Source of the DNA: Verrucomicrobiaceae bacterium
Lineage (GTDB): Bacteria > Verrucomicrobiota > Verrucomicrobiia > Verrucomicrobiales > V1-33
NCBI GenBank assembly: GCA_027483175.1
Contig: JAIXVE010000358.1
Location: 1 to 54,041, forward strand
Reading direction: 5' to 3'
Length of the DNA: 54,041 nucleotides
Position numbers and translations under genes: made by a program. The notes below the pieces were generated by a model. That model was not told the origin of the DNA. It worked only from the letters and a program-made list of their open reading frames with translations, and did no database searches. The first letter of the stretch is position 1. Every line of letters starts with the position of its first letter. This document shows positions 32,689 to 42,400 of this stretch, piece after piece.

Positions 32689-34536
32689 TCAGGGCACTTC
32701 CGCCTTCGTAATCCCAGTTACCTTCACGCGCCGCGTGATGTTGCTCTCCTCCGTCGGAAGATCCACCTCGTCTCCAACCGTCCGACCCACCAGCGCCGCC
32801 CCGGTAATCGACAGATAGGAAATGATGTGCCGCGTCAGATCCGTATCCCACGCCCCCAGAATCGTAAACCCTTCCGCAACGCCCGTCGCCGTATCCACCA
32901 GCGCCACACTCGTCCCGATCGACACCTTGTCCGTCACCGCATCCGCAAAGTCCGTCCCCTGCGCACGCTGCAGATCCCGCTCCATTTCGAACTTCCGCCG
33001 CGCCAGCACCCGCGCATATTCCTTCGCTGACTTGTACTCGAAATTCTCCCGCAAGTCCCCGTAACTCCGCGCAATGCTGATGTCCTCGCGGTTCTTCGGC
33101 AACTCCACCGTCACAAGGTGATCATACGCCTTCTTCTTCTCCTCAAGGCTCTTCCACGAAACAATCAGCGCCTCCTCTTCCTCCTCGTCCCGGCCCTCGT
33201 GAATCAGTTCCTCGATCTCAGGATACACCCGGATGAACCGCGCCAGCAGCGACCGCTTGCCCATGTCGTCAATCGCCGGCGTGATCATCATCTGCCGCGC
33301 AAAAATCCTAACCTGCGGCAGTTCCACCCCGGTGATCAGATCCGCAATCAGCTCGCGGTCGTCAATCAGCGCGTTGTACACACGGTTCGCCTTCCGGTTC
33401 TCCTCATCCATGTGATCCCGCTCCATCGCCGACAGCAACGCCCCGCTCAATTCAGGCCCGAACACATCCGACGCAATCCCCGTCCGCTCCCGGCACAGCC
33501 ACGCCAGCGCTTCCGATGACAGGGTCCGGTGCAGAATCCCAATCTTCAGAAAGGCATTCATCTTCCCGATATAACCCTTCTCCTTCAGCACCCCGCACAG
33601 CTCATTGATGCTCCGCGCCGGCAGCTTGTTGATCAATGGCAGCAGACTCTCCACCCCCGCATCCCCAGCCGCATCCACCAGCGCATCAAACACCCGCCGC
33701 TGCTTCGTCACCGCCAGACTCCCCACACACTGCGCCAATCGCGGCCCATCCTGCACCATCGCCACCGCCAACCCAGGCGACGTGTCCGCATGCAGCGCAG
33801 GTACCTTGTCCCGCAACTCATCACGCGCCAGAATCAGATCCAGCGCCTCCACCGCATGCAGCCGCAGATTCTGAATCGCCACTTCATCCGCTTCCTTCAG
33901 AATCGCTGCCAACTCCGACCGGTCAGTAAACACCGACGGATCACGCGCAATCGCCTCCAGCGCCTTCGCCTTCGCCTTCACTTCCCTAGCCTTCCGGAAA
34001 TCCTCCGCCAGCGCCTGCGACGCCGTAAACTCACCAGCTCGCAACTCCAGCGGCAGGGTCCGCTTCGGCGGCACAATGAACTCAGGACGCGTCTTCAACA
34101 CCTTCTTCGCATTCTCCCACCACGTCTTGAACTTCGCCTCACTCACAATCTTCGGCTTGATCACCGCCTCGAACGCATCAAGCAGCATGCTCCCGCCGTG
34201 CGACTTCAGCACCTCGCGAATCAGCGCCGGCGCATCCTCCTGCGCCAGCTTCGCAAGCGTCTCAGGGTCCGTGTACCGCCTCACCAGAATGTGCGTGTCC
34301 GCCACCAGCTCCAGCGACTTCACCGCAAACTCCGGCTTCATCGCATGCCCCTTCCGATCCTCGAAATCCACCACCACTTTCTCCTCATCCAGCTCCCACG
34401 ACGCAATCCTCCCAATCCCCCAGCTCTTGTGCTGACAGAATAGCCCAGGCAGCAGCTGGCTCAGCCGCGTCGCGGCACTCGCAGGAAATCTGCCGGTGGC
34501 AACAAGCTTGGCGACGTCGGGGTGCAGGTCGGACAT
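32689..34536 (-). CDS. long GreA/GreB-family transcription elongation factor
   Basis: The 615-residue protein carries a GreA/GreB module only in its last 160 or so residues: a coiled-coil hairpin with the tip signature ISIARSYGDLRENFEYKSAK, then VSIGTSVALVDTATGVAEGF and YLSITGAALVGRTVGDEVDL. Standard GreA is about 158 residues. The first 450 residues are helical and unusual for the family, beginning with a small beta domain (HKSWGIGRIASWELDEEKVV, VDFEDRKGHAM) like those found in other long GreA-like proteins of this phylum. A role in rescuing backtracked RNA polymerase is expected; the extension may add protein contacts. No Shine-Dalgarno site precedes its ATG (TTTTTTCCTATG). Confidence 0.88.
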   Translation of the reverse strand: MSDLHPDVAKLVATGRFPASAATRLSQLLPGLFCQHKSWGIGRIASWELDEEKVVVDFEDRKGHAMKPEFAVKSLELVADTHILVRRYTDPETLAKLAQEDAPALIREVLKSHGGSMLLDAFEAVIKPKIVSEAKFKTWWENAKKVLKTRPEFIVPPKRTLPLELRAGEFTASQALAEDFRKAREVKAKAKALEAIARDPSVFTDRSELAAILKEADEVAIQNLRLHAVEALDLILARDELRDKVPALHADTSPGLAVAMVQDGPRLAQCVGSLAVTKQRRVFDALVDAAGDAGVESLLPLINKLPARSINELCGVLKEKGYIGKMNAFLKIGILHRTLSSEALAWLCRERTGIASDVFGPELSGALLSAMERDHMDEENRKANRVYNALIDDRELIADLITGVELPQVRIFARQMMITPAIDDMGKRSLLARFIRVYPEIEELIHEGRDEEEEEALIVSWKSLEEKKKAYDHLVTVELPKNREDISIARSYGDLRENFEYKSAKEYARVLARRKFEMERDLQRAQGTDFADAVTDKVSIGTSVALVDTATGVAEGFTILGAWDTDLTRHIISYLSITGAALVGRTVGDEVDLPTEESNITRRVKVTGITKAEVP

Positions 34537-34646
34537 AGGAAAAAAGGAAAAGAAAGCGTCAGATGCGTTCGGGGTTGACTCTCACCTGCCCGCACGCCCC
34601 GCCGATTGCAACCGGGAAGCGCCGCCCGCCACCCCTCCCACCCCCG

Positions 34647-34681
34647 AAAAACAGAAGCGCCGCCCGTTGCCAGGCGGCGCT
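34647..34681 (-). terminator. rho-independent terminator of glutamine synthetase
   Basis: On the minus strand AGCGCCGCC pairs with GGCGGCGCT around an 8-base loop, followed by TCTGTTTTTCG. It lies 33 bases after the glnII stop. Confidence 0.85.
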
Positions 34682-34713
34682 CTGCCTCATGGTTGCTTTC
34701 CTCGTCCCTCTCC

Positions 34714-35730
34714 TCAGCCCGCCACCGACGCAATCGTCTTCAGAATCCGCGACGCAATCTGGTACGGATCACCCTGCGAATTCGGACGGCGGTCCTCAAG
34801 GTACCCCTTGTAACCATTGTTCACAAAGCTGTGCGGCACCCGGATCGACGCACCGCGGTCAGCCACCCCATAGCTGAACTTGTCGATCGACTGCGTCTCA
34901 TGCAGCCCCGTCAGACGCAGATGGTTGTCCGGCCCGTACACCGCAATGTGCTCGTCACGGTACTTGTCGAACGCCGCCATCAGCTTCTCAAAGTATTCCT
35001 TACCACCCGTCTCACGCAGGTACTTCGTCGAGAAATTCGCGTGCATCCCGGAACCGTTCCAGTCCAGCTCGATCCCCAGCGGCTTGCAGTGGAAATTCAC
35101 GTCGATCCCGTACTTCTCACAAAGCCGGATCAGCAGGTAGCGCGCCACCCACACTTCATCCGCCGCACGCTTCGAGCCCTTCCCGAAGATCTGGAACTCC
35201 CACTGGCCCTTCGCCACTTCCGCATTGATCCCCTCATGGTTGATCCCCGCGTCAAGGCACAGGTCAAGGTGCTCTTCCACAATCTGACGGGCGATGTCAC
35301 CCACATTCTTGTAGCCCACCCCAGTGTAGTACTCACCCTGCGGCGCTGGATACCCACCATCCGGGAACCCAAGCGGCCGCCCGTCCTGATAGAAGAAATA
35401 CTCCTGCTCAAACCCGAACCACGTGTCCGGATCGTCCAGAATCGTCGCACGGTGATTCGAAATGTGCGGCGTCCCGTCCGCATTCAGCACTTCACACATC
35501 ACCAGCACGCCATTCTTCCGCGTCGAATCAGGATACACAGACACCGGCTTCAGCACGCAATCCGAGGAACGGCCCGGTGCCTGACGCGTCGAACTCCCGT
35601 CAAATCCCCACAGCGGAAGCTGCTCAAGGGTCGGAAACTCAGCATATTCTTTGACCTGTGTCTTGCCGCGCAGATTCGGAACCGGGGTGTAACCGTCGAG
35701 CCAGATGTATTCGAGTTTGTATTTGGGCAT
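34714..35730 (-). CDS. glnII: glutamine synthetase, type II (eukaryotic-like)
   Basis: The start is ATG 35730 (MPKYKLEYIWLDGYTPVPNL), giving 338 residues, the short decameric GSII length rather than the roughly 470 residues of GSI. Motifs are LWGFDGSSTRQAPGRSSDC (D43), WFGFEQEYFFY (E108, E110), INAEVAKGQWEFQIF (E171, E178), DWNGSGMHANFST (225-234), HETQSIDKFSYGVADRGASI and YLEDRRPNSQGDPYQ. It catalyses ATP-dependent amidation of glutamate. GSII lacks the adenylylation tyrosine loop of GSI, so control is probably transcriptional or by feedback. It is monocistronic with terminators on both sides (34647 and 35801) and has an A/C-rich leader (ACAACCCTATG) without a Shine-Dalgarno site. Confidence 0.95.
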   Translation of the reverse strand: MPKYKLEYIWLDGYTPVPNLRGKTQVKEYAEFPTLEQLPLWGFDGSSTRQAPGRSSDCVLKPVSVYPDSTRKNGVLVMCEVLNADGTPHISNHRATILDDPDTWFGFEQEYFFYQDGRPLGFPDGGYPAPQGEYYTGVGYKNVGDIARQIVEEHLDLCLDAGINHEGINAEVAKGQWEFQIFGKGSKRAADEVWVARYLLIRLCEKYGIDVNFHCKPLGIELDWNGSGMHANFSTKYLRETGGKEYFEKLMAAFDKYRDEHIAVYGPDNHLRLTGLHETQSIDKFSYGVADRGASIRVPHSFVNNGYKGYLEDRRPNSQGDPYQIASRILKTIASVAG

Positions 35731-35800
35731 AGGGTTGTTTGGGTACGTTGCTCCGGCGGCGGCTCGGGGGTTGCGGCCCGGGGCAGGCTGCCGGTCATTC

Positions 35801-35837
35801 AAAAATCAGCAACTCCCGTGCCAATTCGCCGGGAGTT
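35801..35837 (-). terminator. rho-independent terminator after the TIGR02604-type gene
   Basis: AACTCCCG pairs with CGGGAGTT around an 11-base loop, and on the minus strand it is followed by GCTGATTTTTGAATG. It lies 55 bases after the stop of the large minus-strand gene and about 70 bases before the glnII start. Confidence 0.75.
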
Positions 35838-35892
35838 ATTGATTTACACCCTTTCCGCCGAAACCACGCGTCAGTCCAGCGGAAACCTCCCG

Positions 35893-38800
35893 CTACTCAA
35901 TCTTCAGCTCACTCCAGAAGCTGAACTCGTTCAGCCACCCAGTCGGCCAGTTCTCCAACCGCAGCTCCACTTTCTTCCCTCGGTACGCCGCCAGATCGAA
36001 CTCCACCCGCTTCCACCGCTCTTTCCCCTCGTTCGCCACCTTCACCCCAGCTCCCAGCGGCTTCCCATCCACACTCGCCCGCAACTCCCAGTCGCCCCCA
36101 TCATGGCTCGCCACCCACACCGACAGCTTCACCGCCTTGTCCCCCGGCAACTCCACCGTCCGCACCAGCGCCGCCGCCTCCTTCCGACCCGGCGGATGCA
36201 GCACCAGCACGTTCTTCCTCCCCCGATACTCCACCAGCTTCGTCGGCGTTCCCTCGAAATCCGTCGCCTCAATCTTCCAGTCCACATTCCAAAGGCTCGC
36301 CGACTCCCGGTCCCGCCGCTTCGGATTCCACAAATCCGTCCCGTCCGACGGCGGCACCTCCGCCACCGCCTCCCGCCCATCCGCACTCAGCACCAGCGCC
36401 GCCTTCTTCTCCGCACTCAGCACGCCTTCCTCCGGCGGAGCCAGCACATACCAGATCAGATCCCGGAACTGATCATCCGGCAACTGCCCGAAACCCATCG
36501 GCATCAGGCTCTGATGCGTGTTCTTCACTTCCTTGATCTCACTCCGCGGCACCACCGTCTTCACCCCGCCAATCCCCAGCAGGGTCATCTGCGTCGGCGT
36601 GTCCTCCACCACCCGCCCAGCCACCGTCCGCCCATCCCCAGTCGTCACCAGAACATTCTCATAACCATTCCCAATGATCTGATTCGGATCAATCACATTG
36701 GCTAGAATCGCATCCAGATTGCTCCGCCCCGACCCAATCAGCTCAGGCCCCACTTCCTGACCGCCCCCGTGAAACTTGTGACACGTCGCACACGTCGCCG
36801 CAAAAATCAGCTTTCCCTTCTCCAGATCCGGCTCGCCCGTCAGACACGCCTTCTTCTTCGCCGCCACCAGCGCCCGCACGTCATCCCCCGATTCATTCCA
36901 CGCCCCCAGCAACTGCTGCGCACGCTTCTTCAGCTTGTCATTCTGCGCAAAACTCCGCCGCACACTCACCGGCACCTCCGACGGATTGATCCGCACGCCG
37001 CTCGCCACCCACTTGCCCTCCACCGCATCCAGCAACCTCCCCGACCATTCCACCCGCGTCGCCAGAACCTCCGCCGCCGCCGTCCTCACACTAGCCGGAA
37101 ACTCCGGCCACGACTTCAGAATCGCATTCGCCAGATCCATCCCCCCCAGCTCACCCGCCGCCCTCAGCGCCTCCACCGTCAGCACCTCCGGGGTCCGCTG
37201 CCCCAGCAGCTTCAGCAACCCCGCCCGCGCCGCATCACTCTTCAGCCGCCTCACCGTCCGAATCGCCTCAATCCGCTTCGCCGCATCCGCTTTCTCATCC
37301 AGCACCACCGCCATCAGCGCCGCCACCGCATTCGGATCCCCCCACAACGTCGCCAGCCGTCCCGCCAGGCTCCTCACATCCTCTGCCTTGCTCTCACGCC
37401 ACACCGCAAACAACGCCGCCGGATCATATTTCGCAGGCTTCAGCGCCCCGGCCTCCTGCGCCTTCAGCATCCCGTCCAAGGCATGCGCCGTCAGCACGTC
37501 GTCCCCTTTGATCTTCTCCAGATACCCCAGCAGCAGATCCATGTTCTCCGCCCGACGCGTGTCCGTCAGCCGCCGCGCCGCTTTGTACGTCAGCCCCAGA
37601 CTCAGCGGCTTCGCCTTCATCGCCCGCTCCGCTAACCAGGGCAGATACCGCTCCGGCTCCAACGCCACTTCCGATTCCATCGCCATCCACACCGCCATCG
37701 CAAGGGTCCGGTCAGCCTCCGCCGACTTCCCAATCAACCGCTCCAGCAATGGCATCACATCCTTCCCCGGCGCACCCTTCATCCCCACCGTCAGCCCGCC
37801 GCCGTGCCCCCAGCACCTCACCGCCACCGCCGCCGCCTGCCGCACCACCGGATCCGCATCCCCCGCCAGCCCCGCCAGCCACTCGGGATAACCATCCGCC
37901 AACCGCCCCACCGCCGCCTCCGCCGCCCACAGCGCCGCCGCCCGACGCGCCCCGGGCTCCCCACCCGCCGCCACCGCCGCTTCCGCCGCACTCATCCCGC
38001 GCCGCTCGGCAGGCTTCCAGCCCGGTGCCCGCGAAACCCCCGCCAGCCGCTTCCCCGCCTCATTCCCCGTGTAACAAACCCGCCAGATCCGCCCCTTCTC
38101 CCGGTCCACTCCCTCCGGATTCGCCTGCGCATTCTGATAACAAGGATACTTGTCGCACCAGTCCATCACCCACAGAAACCCATCCGGCCCCGTCTGAATG
38201 CTCACCGGACGGAACCACCCGTCGTTCGCCCGCAGAAAATCCCTGACCGGCCGCGCCTTGAACGTCGCACCCGCCGGCTCCAGCGCCTCTTCATGAATCG
38301 CATTGTCGTGGATGTTCCCGAAAAACGCATGCCCCGCCGTATCCGCCGGATACACTCCGCCCTGATAAATCTGAATCCCCGCATACGCCGCCCGGAAATG
38401 CTTCGGCTGATCCGGCTGCACAATGCTAGGCAGCAGTTCATACGCATACGGATTCTCCGGCGCCCCGCCCTGCCGCGCATAAATCCCACCCGGAGCCATG
38501 TGAAACAGGTGATCAATCACGCACGCCTCCACAAACGCATTCCCCCGCGCGTCGAAATCCACTCCCCACGGATTGCTCGTCCCATCCGCATACACTTCGT
38601 GAAACGCCACCACCGGATCCGCCGCCGCATCACCCGTCGCCGTCAGCTTCACACGGTAAATCCCCGCATTCAGCACGTTCCCAGCCTCATCCTTCTCACC
38701 AGGCCGCCGCACTTTGCTGTGCGTGAACACCCCGTGCGTGAAATACATCAGCCCGTCCGGCCCCCACGTGAAACTGTTCAGCAACTCATGCCGGTCCTCC

Positions 38801-39348
38801 AGCCCGAACCCCGTCAGCACCGCCTTGTACTCGTCCGCCTTGTCGTCCCCGTCGGTATCCCGGAAAAAAAACAGGTTCGGAGCCTGCCCCACATACACCC
38901 CACCGTGCCCGCACAACACCGCCGTCGCCAGACTCAATCCCTCCGCAAACACCGTCCGCTTGTCCGCCTTCCCGTCATTGTCCGTATCCTCCAGCACCAC
39001 CACCCGGTCCCGCGGCGATCCCGGCCCCGTCTTCACCACCGGCCGATACTTCCCATCACCCGCCGCCTTCTGATACTCATTCGTCTCCTTCGCCCCGCTC
39101 GGGTACTCGTACAACTCCACCACCCACAGTCTCCCCCGCGCATCCCAGCTCATCGCCACCGGATTCACCACCATCGGCTCCGACGCAAAATTCCGCACCT
39201 CATACCCCTCCGGCACCTTCATCTTCCGAATCGCCTCCTCCACCGTCGGACATGGATTCTGCGTCGGCTGATAAACTCCCTCCAGTTCCTTCCCGGAAAC
39301 CGTCAGTGTCATGAGCCCGATTGTGAACACGGAAAGAGATCGCTGCAT
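35893..39348 (-). CDS. large exported PVC membrane-bound dehydrogenase-type protein with HEAT repeats and heme domain
   Basis: From ATG 39348 (MQRSLSVFTIGLMTLTVSGK, signal peptide) the protein has 1151 residues; a GTG at 39363 is an alternative. Residues about 40-430 form a sorbosone-dehydrogenase-like propeller (TIGR02604 type): VEEAIRKMKVPEGYEVRNFA, DARGRLWVVELYEYPSGAKE, DRVVVLEDTDNDGKADKRTV and GPDGFLWVMDWCDKYPC. HEAT-like helical repeats span about 450-830. The heme-binding domain with CATCHKFHGGGQEVGPELIG (C852-H856) follows, to about residue 965. A C-terminal beta-sandwich (KAVKLSVWVASHDGGDWELR) may bind carbohydrate. This architecture is characteristic of Planctomycetes-Verrucomicrobia and suggests periplasmic sugar oxidation feeding electrons to the attached heme. 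Confidence 0.9.
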   Translation of the reverse strand: MQRSLSVFTIGLMTLTVSGKELEGVYQPTQNPCPTVEEAIRKMKVPEGYEVRNFASEPMVVNPVAMSWDARGRLWVVELYEYPSGAKETNEYQKAAGDGKYRPVVKTGPGSPRDRVVVLEDTDNDGKADKRTVFAEGLSLATAVLCGHGGVYVGQAPNLFFFRDTDGDDKADEYKAVLTGFGLEDRHELLNSFTWGPDGLMYFTHGVFTHSKVRRPGEKDEAGNVLNAGIYRVKLTATGDAAADPVVAFHEVYADGTSNPWGVDFDARGNAFVEACVIDHLFHMAPGGIYARQGGAPENPYAYELLPSIVQPDQPKHFRAAYAGIQIYQGGVYPADTAGHAFFGNIHDNAIHEEALEPAGATFKARPVRDFLRANDGWFRPVSIQTGPDGFLWVMDWCDKYPCYQNAQANPEGVDREKGRIWRVCYTGNEAGKRLAGVSRAPGWKPAERRGMSAAEAAVAAGGEPGARRAAALWAAEAAVGRLADGYPEWLAGLAGDADPVVRQAAAVAVRCWGHGGGLTVGMKGAPGKDVMPLLERLIGKSAEADRTLAMAVWMAMESEVALEPERYLPWLAERAMKAKPLSLGLTYKAARRLTDTRRAENMDLLLGYLEKIKGDDVLTAHALDGMLKAQEAGALKPAKYDPAALFAVWRESKAEDVRSLAGRLATLWGDPNAVAALMAVVLDEKADAAKRIEAIRTVRRLKSDAARAGLLKLLGQRTPEVLTVEALRAAGELGGMDLANAILKSWPEFPASVRTAAAEVLATRVEWSGRLLDAVEGKWVASGVRINPSEVPVSVRRSFAQNDKLKKRAQQLLGAWNESGDDVRALVAAKKKACLTGEPDLEKGKLIFAATCATCHKFHGGGQEVGPELIGSGRSNLDAILANVIDPNQIIGNGYENVLVTTGDGRTVAGRVVEDTPTQMTLLGIGGVKTVVPRSEIKEVKNTHQSLMPMGFGQLPDDQFRDLIWYVLAPPEEGVLSAEKKAALVLSADGREAVAEVPPSDGTDLWNPKRRDRESASLWNVDWKIEATDFEGTPTKLVEYRGRKNVLVLHPPGRKEAAALVRTVELPGDKAVKLSVWVASHDGGDWELRASVDGKPLGAGVKVANEGKERWKRVEFDLAAYRGKKVELRLENWPTGWLNEFSFWSELKIE

Positions 39349-39390
39349 CCTCCCACCCTGCACAGCCCTCCGCCGCTTGGCAATCCCCGC

Positions 39391-39434
39391 AAAAAATGAA
39401 ACGGCCGGCCGCGCACCACCGCACGACCGGCCGT
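39391..39434 (-). terminator. rho-independent terminator of the giant surface protein gene
   Basis: ACGGCCGG pairs perfectly with CCGGCCGT around an 18-base loop. On the minus strand TTCATTTTTTGCGG follows. It lies 13 bases after the stop codon at 39448. Confidence 0.8.
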
Positions 39435-39447
39435 CAGCATCACTCGC

Positions 39448-42400
39448 TCAGTTCGTGTGCACCACCCGCACCCGCATATACCGCCGCATACTCCCAGCCA
39501 TCGGCCGCGTCTCCACCGCACGCCACGTCTCCACCGCCCCGGATACCGACACCCGGCTCTCCACCACCGTGCCCGAACTCCACGTCACAAGGTCGTCCGA
39601 TACCTCCGCAATGTACGTCAGCCCAGCCCCCGCATACCGCGTATAACTGATCGCCAGCACCCCGCCCTCCGTAGAACCCTGAGGCAACCCATTCGTCGAC
39701 GATGCCCTCGGATCCATCCCCAGCGCAAACTCCACAAGGTTCACAATCCCGTCCGAATCAGGATCCCGGCCCATCCCCGTCACTAGCGGATCCGCACTCC
39801 CCAGCACCCGCACCGCCCACGCATCATATGTCTCCGTCACCGTCACCGTGACTTCGTCACTCACCGTCGCCGTCCCCGTCGCCGTCAGCCGCAGCACATA
39901 CACCCCAGGCACCGTGAAGTTCGCCGTCGTCGACACCTGCCCAGCCGTCCCGAACACCACCGCCCCAGGCCCGCTCACCCGCGTCCACGCCACCGTCACC
40001 GCCGCTGAATTCTGCGACCCGTAACTCAGCACGCCCTCCAGCTCAATCCCATCAGGAATCGCCACCGCCAAGTCCTCCCCAGCCGCCACCGCAAAACTCC
40101 CGTTCAACCCCGGATTCGGCACCGCCGCCCGCCACGAAACCGCCTTGTCCCACGTGTTCCGCGCTCCCGCCGCATTCACAATCTCCAGCGACGCCCCGCC
40201 GCCATCCGTCACCGGATACCATCCATCCGCATAGTCAAAATCCAGAATCCCTAGCTGATACCCGTCAATCTCCATCCGCACCCGCTCGCCTCCATTGCTC
40301 AGACTCCCACCATACGTCCCCCCGAACGGCACCCCTGGATAACGCGCCGCAAACACCGTCTGCGACACATTCGATATCACCACCATCGCCCCAGCCGCCA
40401 ACTCCGTCCCGGGCGCAAACTGGAACGTGATCCCATTCACAAACTTCACCGTCTCCAGCGGCAACCTCACCGTCGCACTCATGTTCCTCAACTCGATGAA
40501 CTCAGGCGTCCCCGCACCCGGCGGATTGTACATCATCTCCGTAATCCTCAGATTCTCCAGCAGCAGGGTCTGCGCCGTCAGATTCGTCGTGTTGGAATAC
40601 CCTGGCGTCGGCAGACTGAAAAACACCAGCCCAGCCCCGCCATCAGGACTCCGACCCTGCGACACATCCTCCGTCTGCGGCTCGATCACCACCTGATCAA
40701 TCACCCGACCAGCCGCATCCAGCAGTGCCAGCGGCTCGCGCAGCCGGTTGATCGAAAACGCCAGATGATTCGATCCCTGCTCCGGCGCATTGTCCGCAAT
40801 GCACCGCACAAACCCTCCCGCCCCGATGAAACTCAGCGCCGGCAGCGGCGATTTGCCAGGATAATTGATCGCGTCATCCGTCAGCACCAGTCCACCCAGC
40901 GCCACCGGCTGCACGCCCGAATTGAACAGCTCCACAAAGTCATTCTCCACAATGAAATCATTCGCCGCACTCCATTCATTCAACCTCAACCCACTCGCCG
41001 AACCCAGCGCCACGCCAGTATTCGCCCCGCCAATCGTCGGCTCAGTCAACGCCCACGCCAGATCCGTCCCCAGCCGCCCGATCGATTTGTCAGTCACCTG
41101 ATAGCCAAACCGCACGCTGTCAATCAGCACCGCCCCGAACGCACTCCCGTTGTACAGATACAGCGCATCCCCGTCCCGGTCCAGGCTGAACCCGGTCTGG
41201 TCAGACCGCAGCACCAGATACCCCCCAGCCGCGATCTCCGTCCCCGCTGGGAACAGATACCGCGGCCCTTCCCCAGCCGTCAGCTCCTTCTCCGCCAGCG
41301 ACCATCCCTCCAGATTCACCGCCGTACTGCCAAGATTCCGCAACTCAATCACATCCGGCCGCGCTCCCCCCACAACCCACGCCCCCGCATTGTCCGCCAG
41401 CACTTCGTTGATCACCACCGGCCTCACCGCCGGATTCACCACAAACGGCCGCGTCACCGTCGGCACACTCTGCCACACCCCCGCATCATTCCTCCCAATC
41501 ACCGACACCGTATGCGTCCCCGCACTCAGATTCGTCAGCACCAGCGGCGTCGTCACCGGAATCTCCCCGGACAACACACCCCCATCCACCGCATAACGAT
41601 ACACCGTATAACCCCAGTTGTACGCCGCCACCGTCCCTGACTGAAACACGCCACCAGGCCCGACCGTCAGCGTCAGCGACGCCCCGTCCACCGGAACCGC
41701 AGGCACCCCGCCAACCGCCACGCCCGCAGGCTGCATCCCCCCCCGGTCGCCTCCGAACATTCCCGTCCACCGCGCCGGCGACAACGACCCCGGCACCAGC
41801 GCAGCCCTGACTCGCGCCGCCGCAGCCATCCCCGCCGCCACCGTCCCCGCCGTCTGCGTCGTCGGCGGCACCAATCCAGCCGTCGCCAGCTGCGCTCCCG
41901 CCGAAACATTCCCAGCTCCCGGCCCACCCCACGTCACCCCCGCAGGAAACAGATTCCCATCCATCCGCACCGTCAGATTCGCCGCGTTGTAGTTCGCCAC
42001 CAGCACCGCACAGTCATCAATCACGTTGTCCGCAATGTACGCCCCCTGACCATCCGCCAGCGCCGACAACGCCACGTCGTCATCCGTGAAATTGAACGCC
42101 GCAATGTCCACCCCGGACCCGTACGCCCGGTTCACCCGCGACACCGTGTTGTTCACAAACACAAACCGGTTCCGGTTCTTCGCCAGCACCGCGTGATCCA
42201 CATCGTAAAACAAGTTATTGATGATCGTCCACTCGGACACCGACGCATTGTCCTGCCCACCCGAAATCGCACTCGCCGTATCCTTCGGATTCGGCCGCTG
42301 CGTGTCCTGATGCACCCCGAAGAACACATTCCCCTCAATCCACGCATCCGTCGAATCCAGATCCAGACAGTCGTCCGTCGCCCCGTCAAACACGTTCCCA

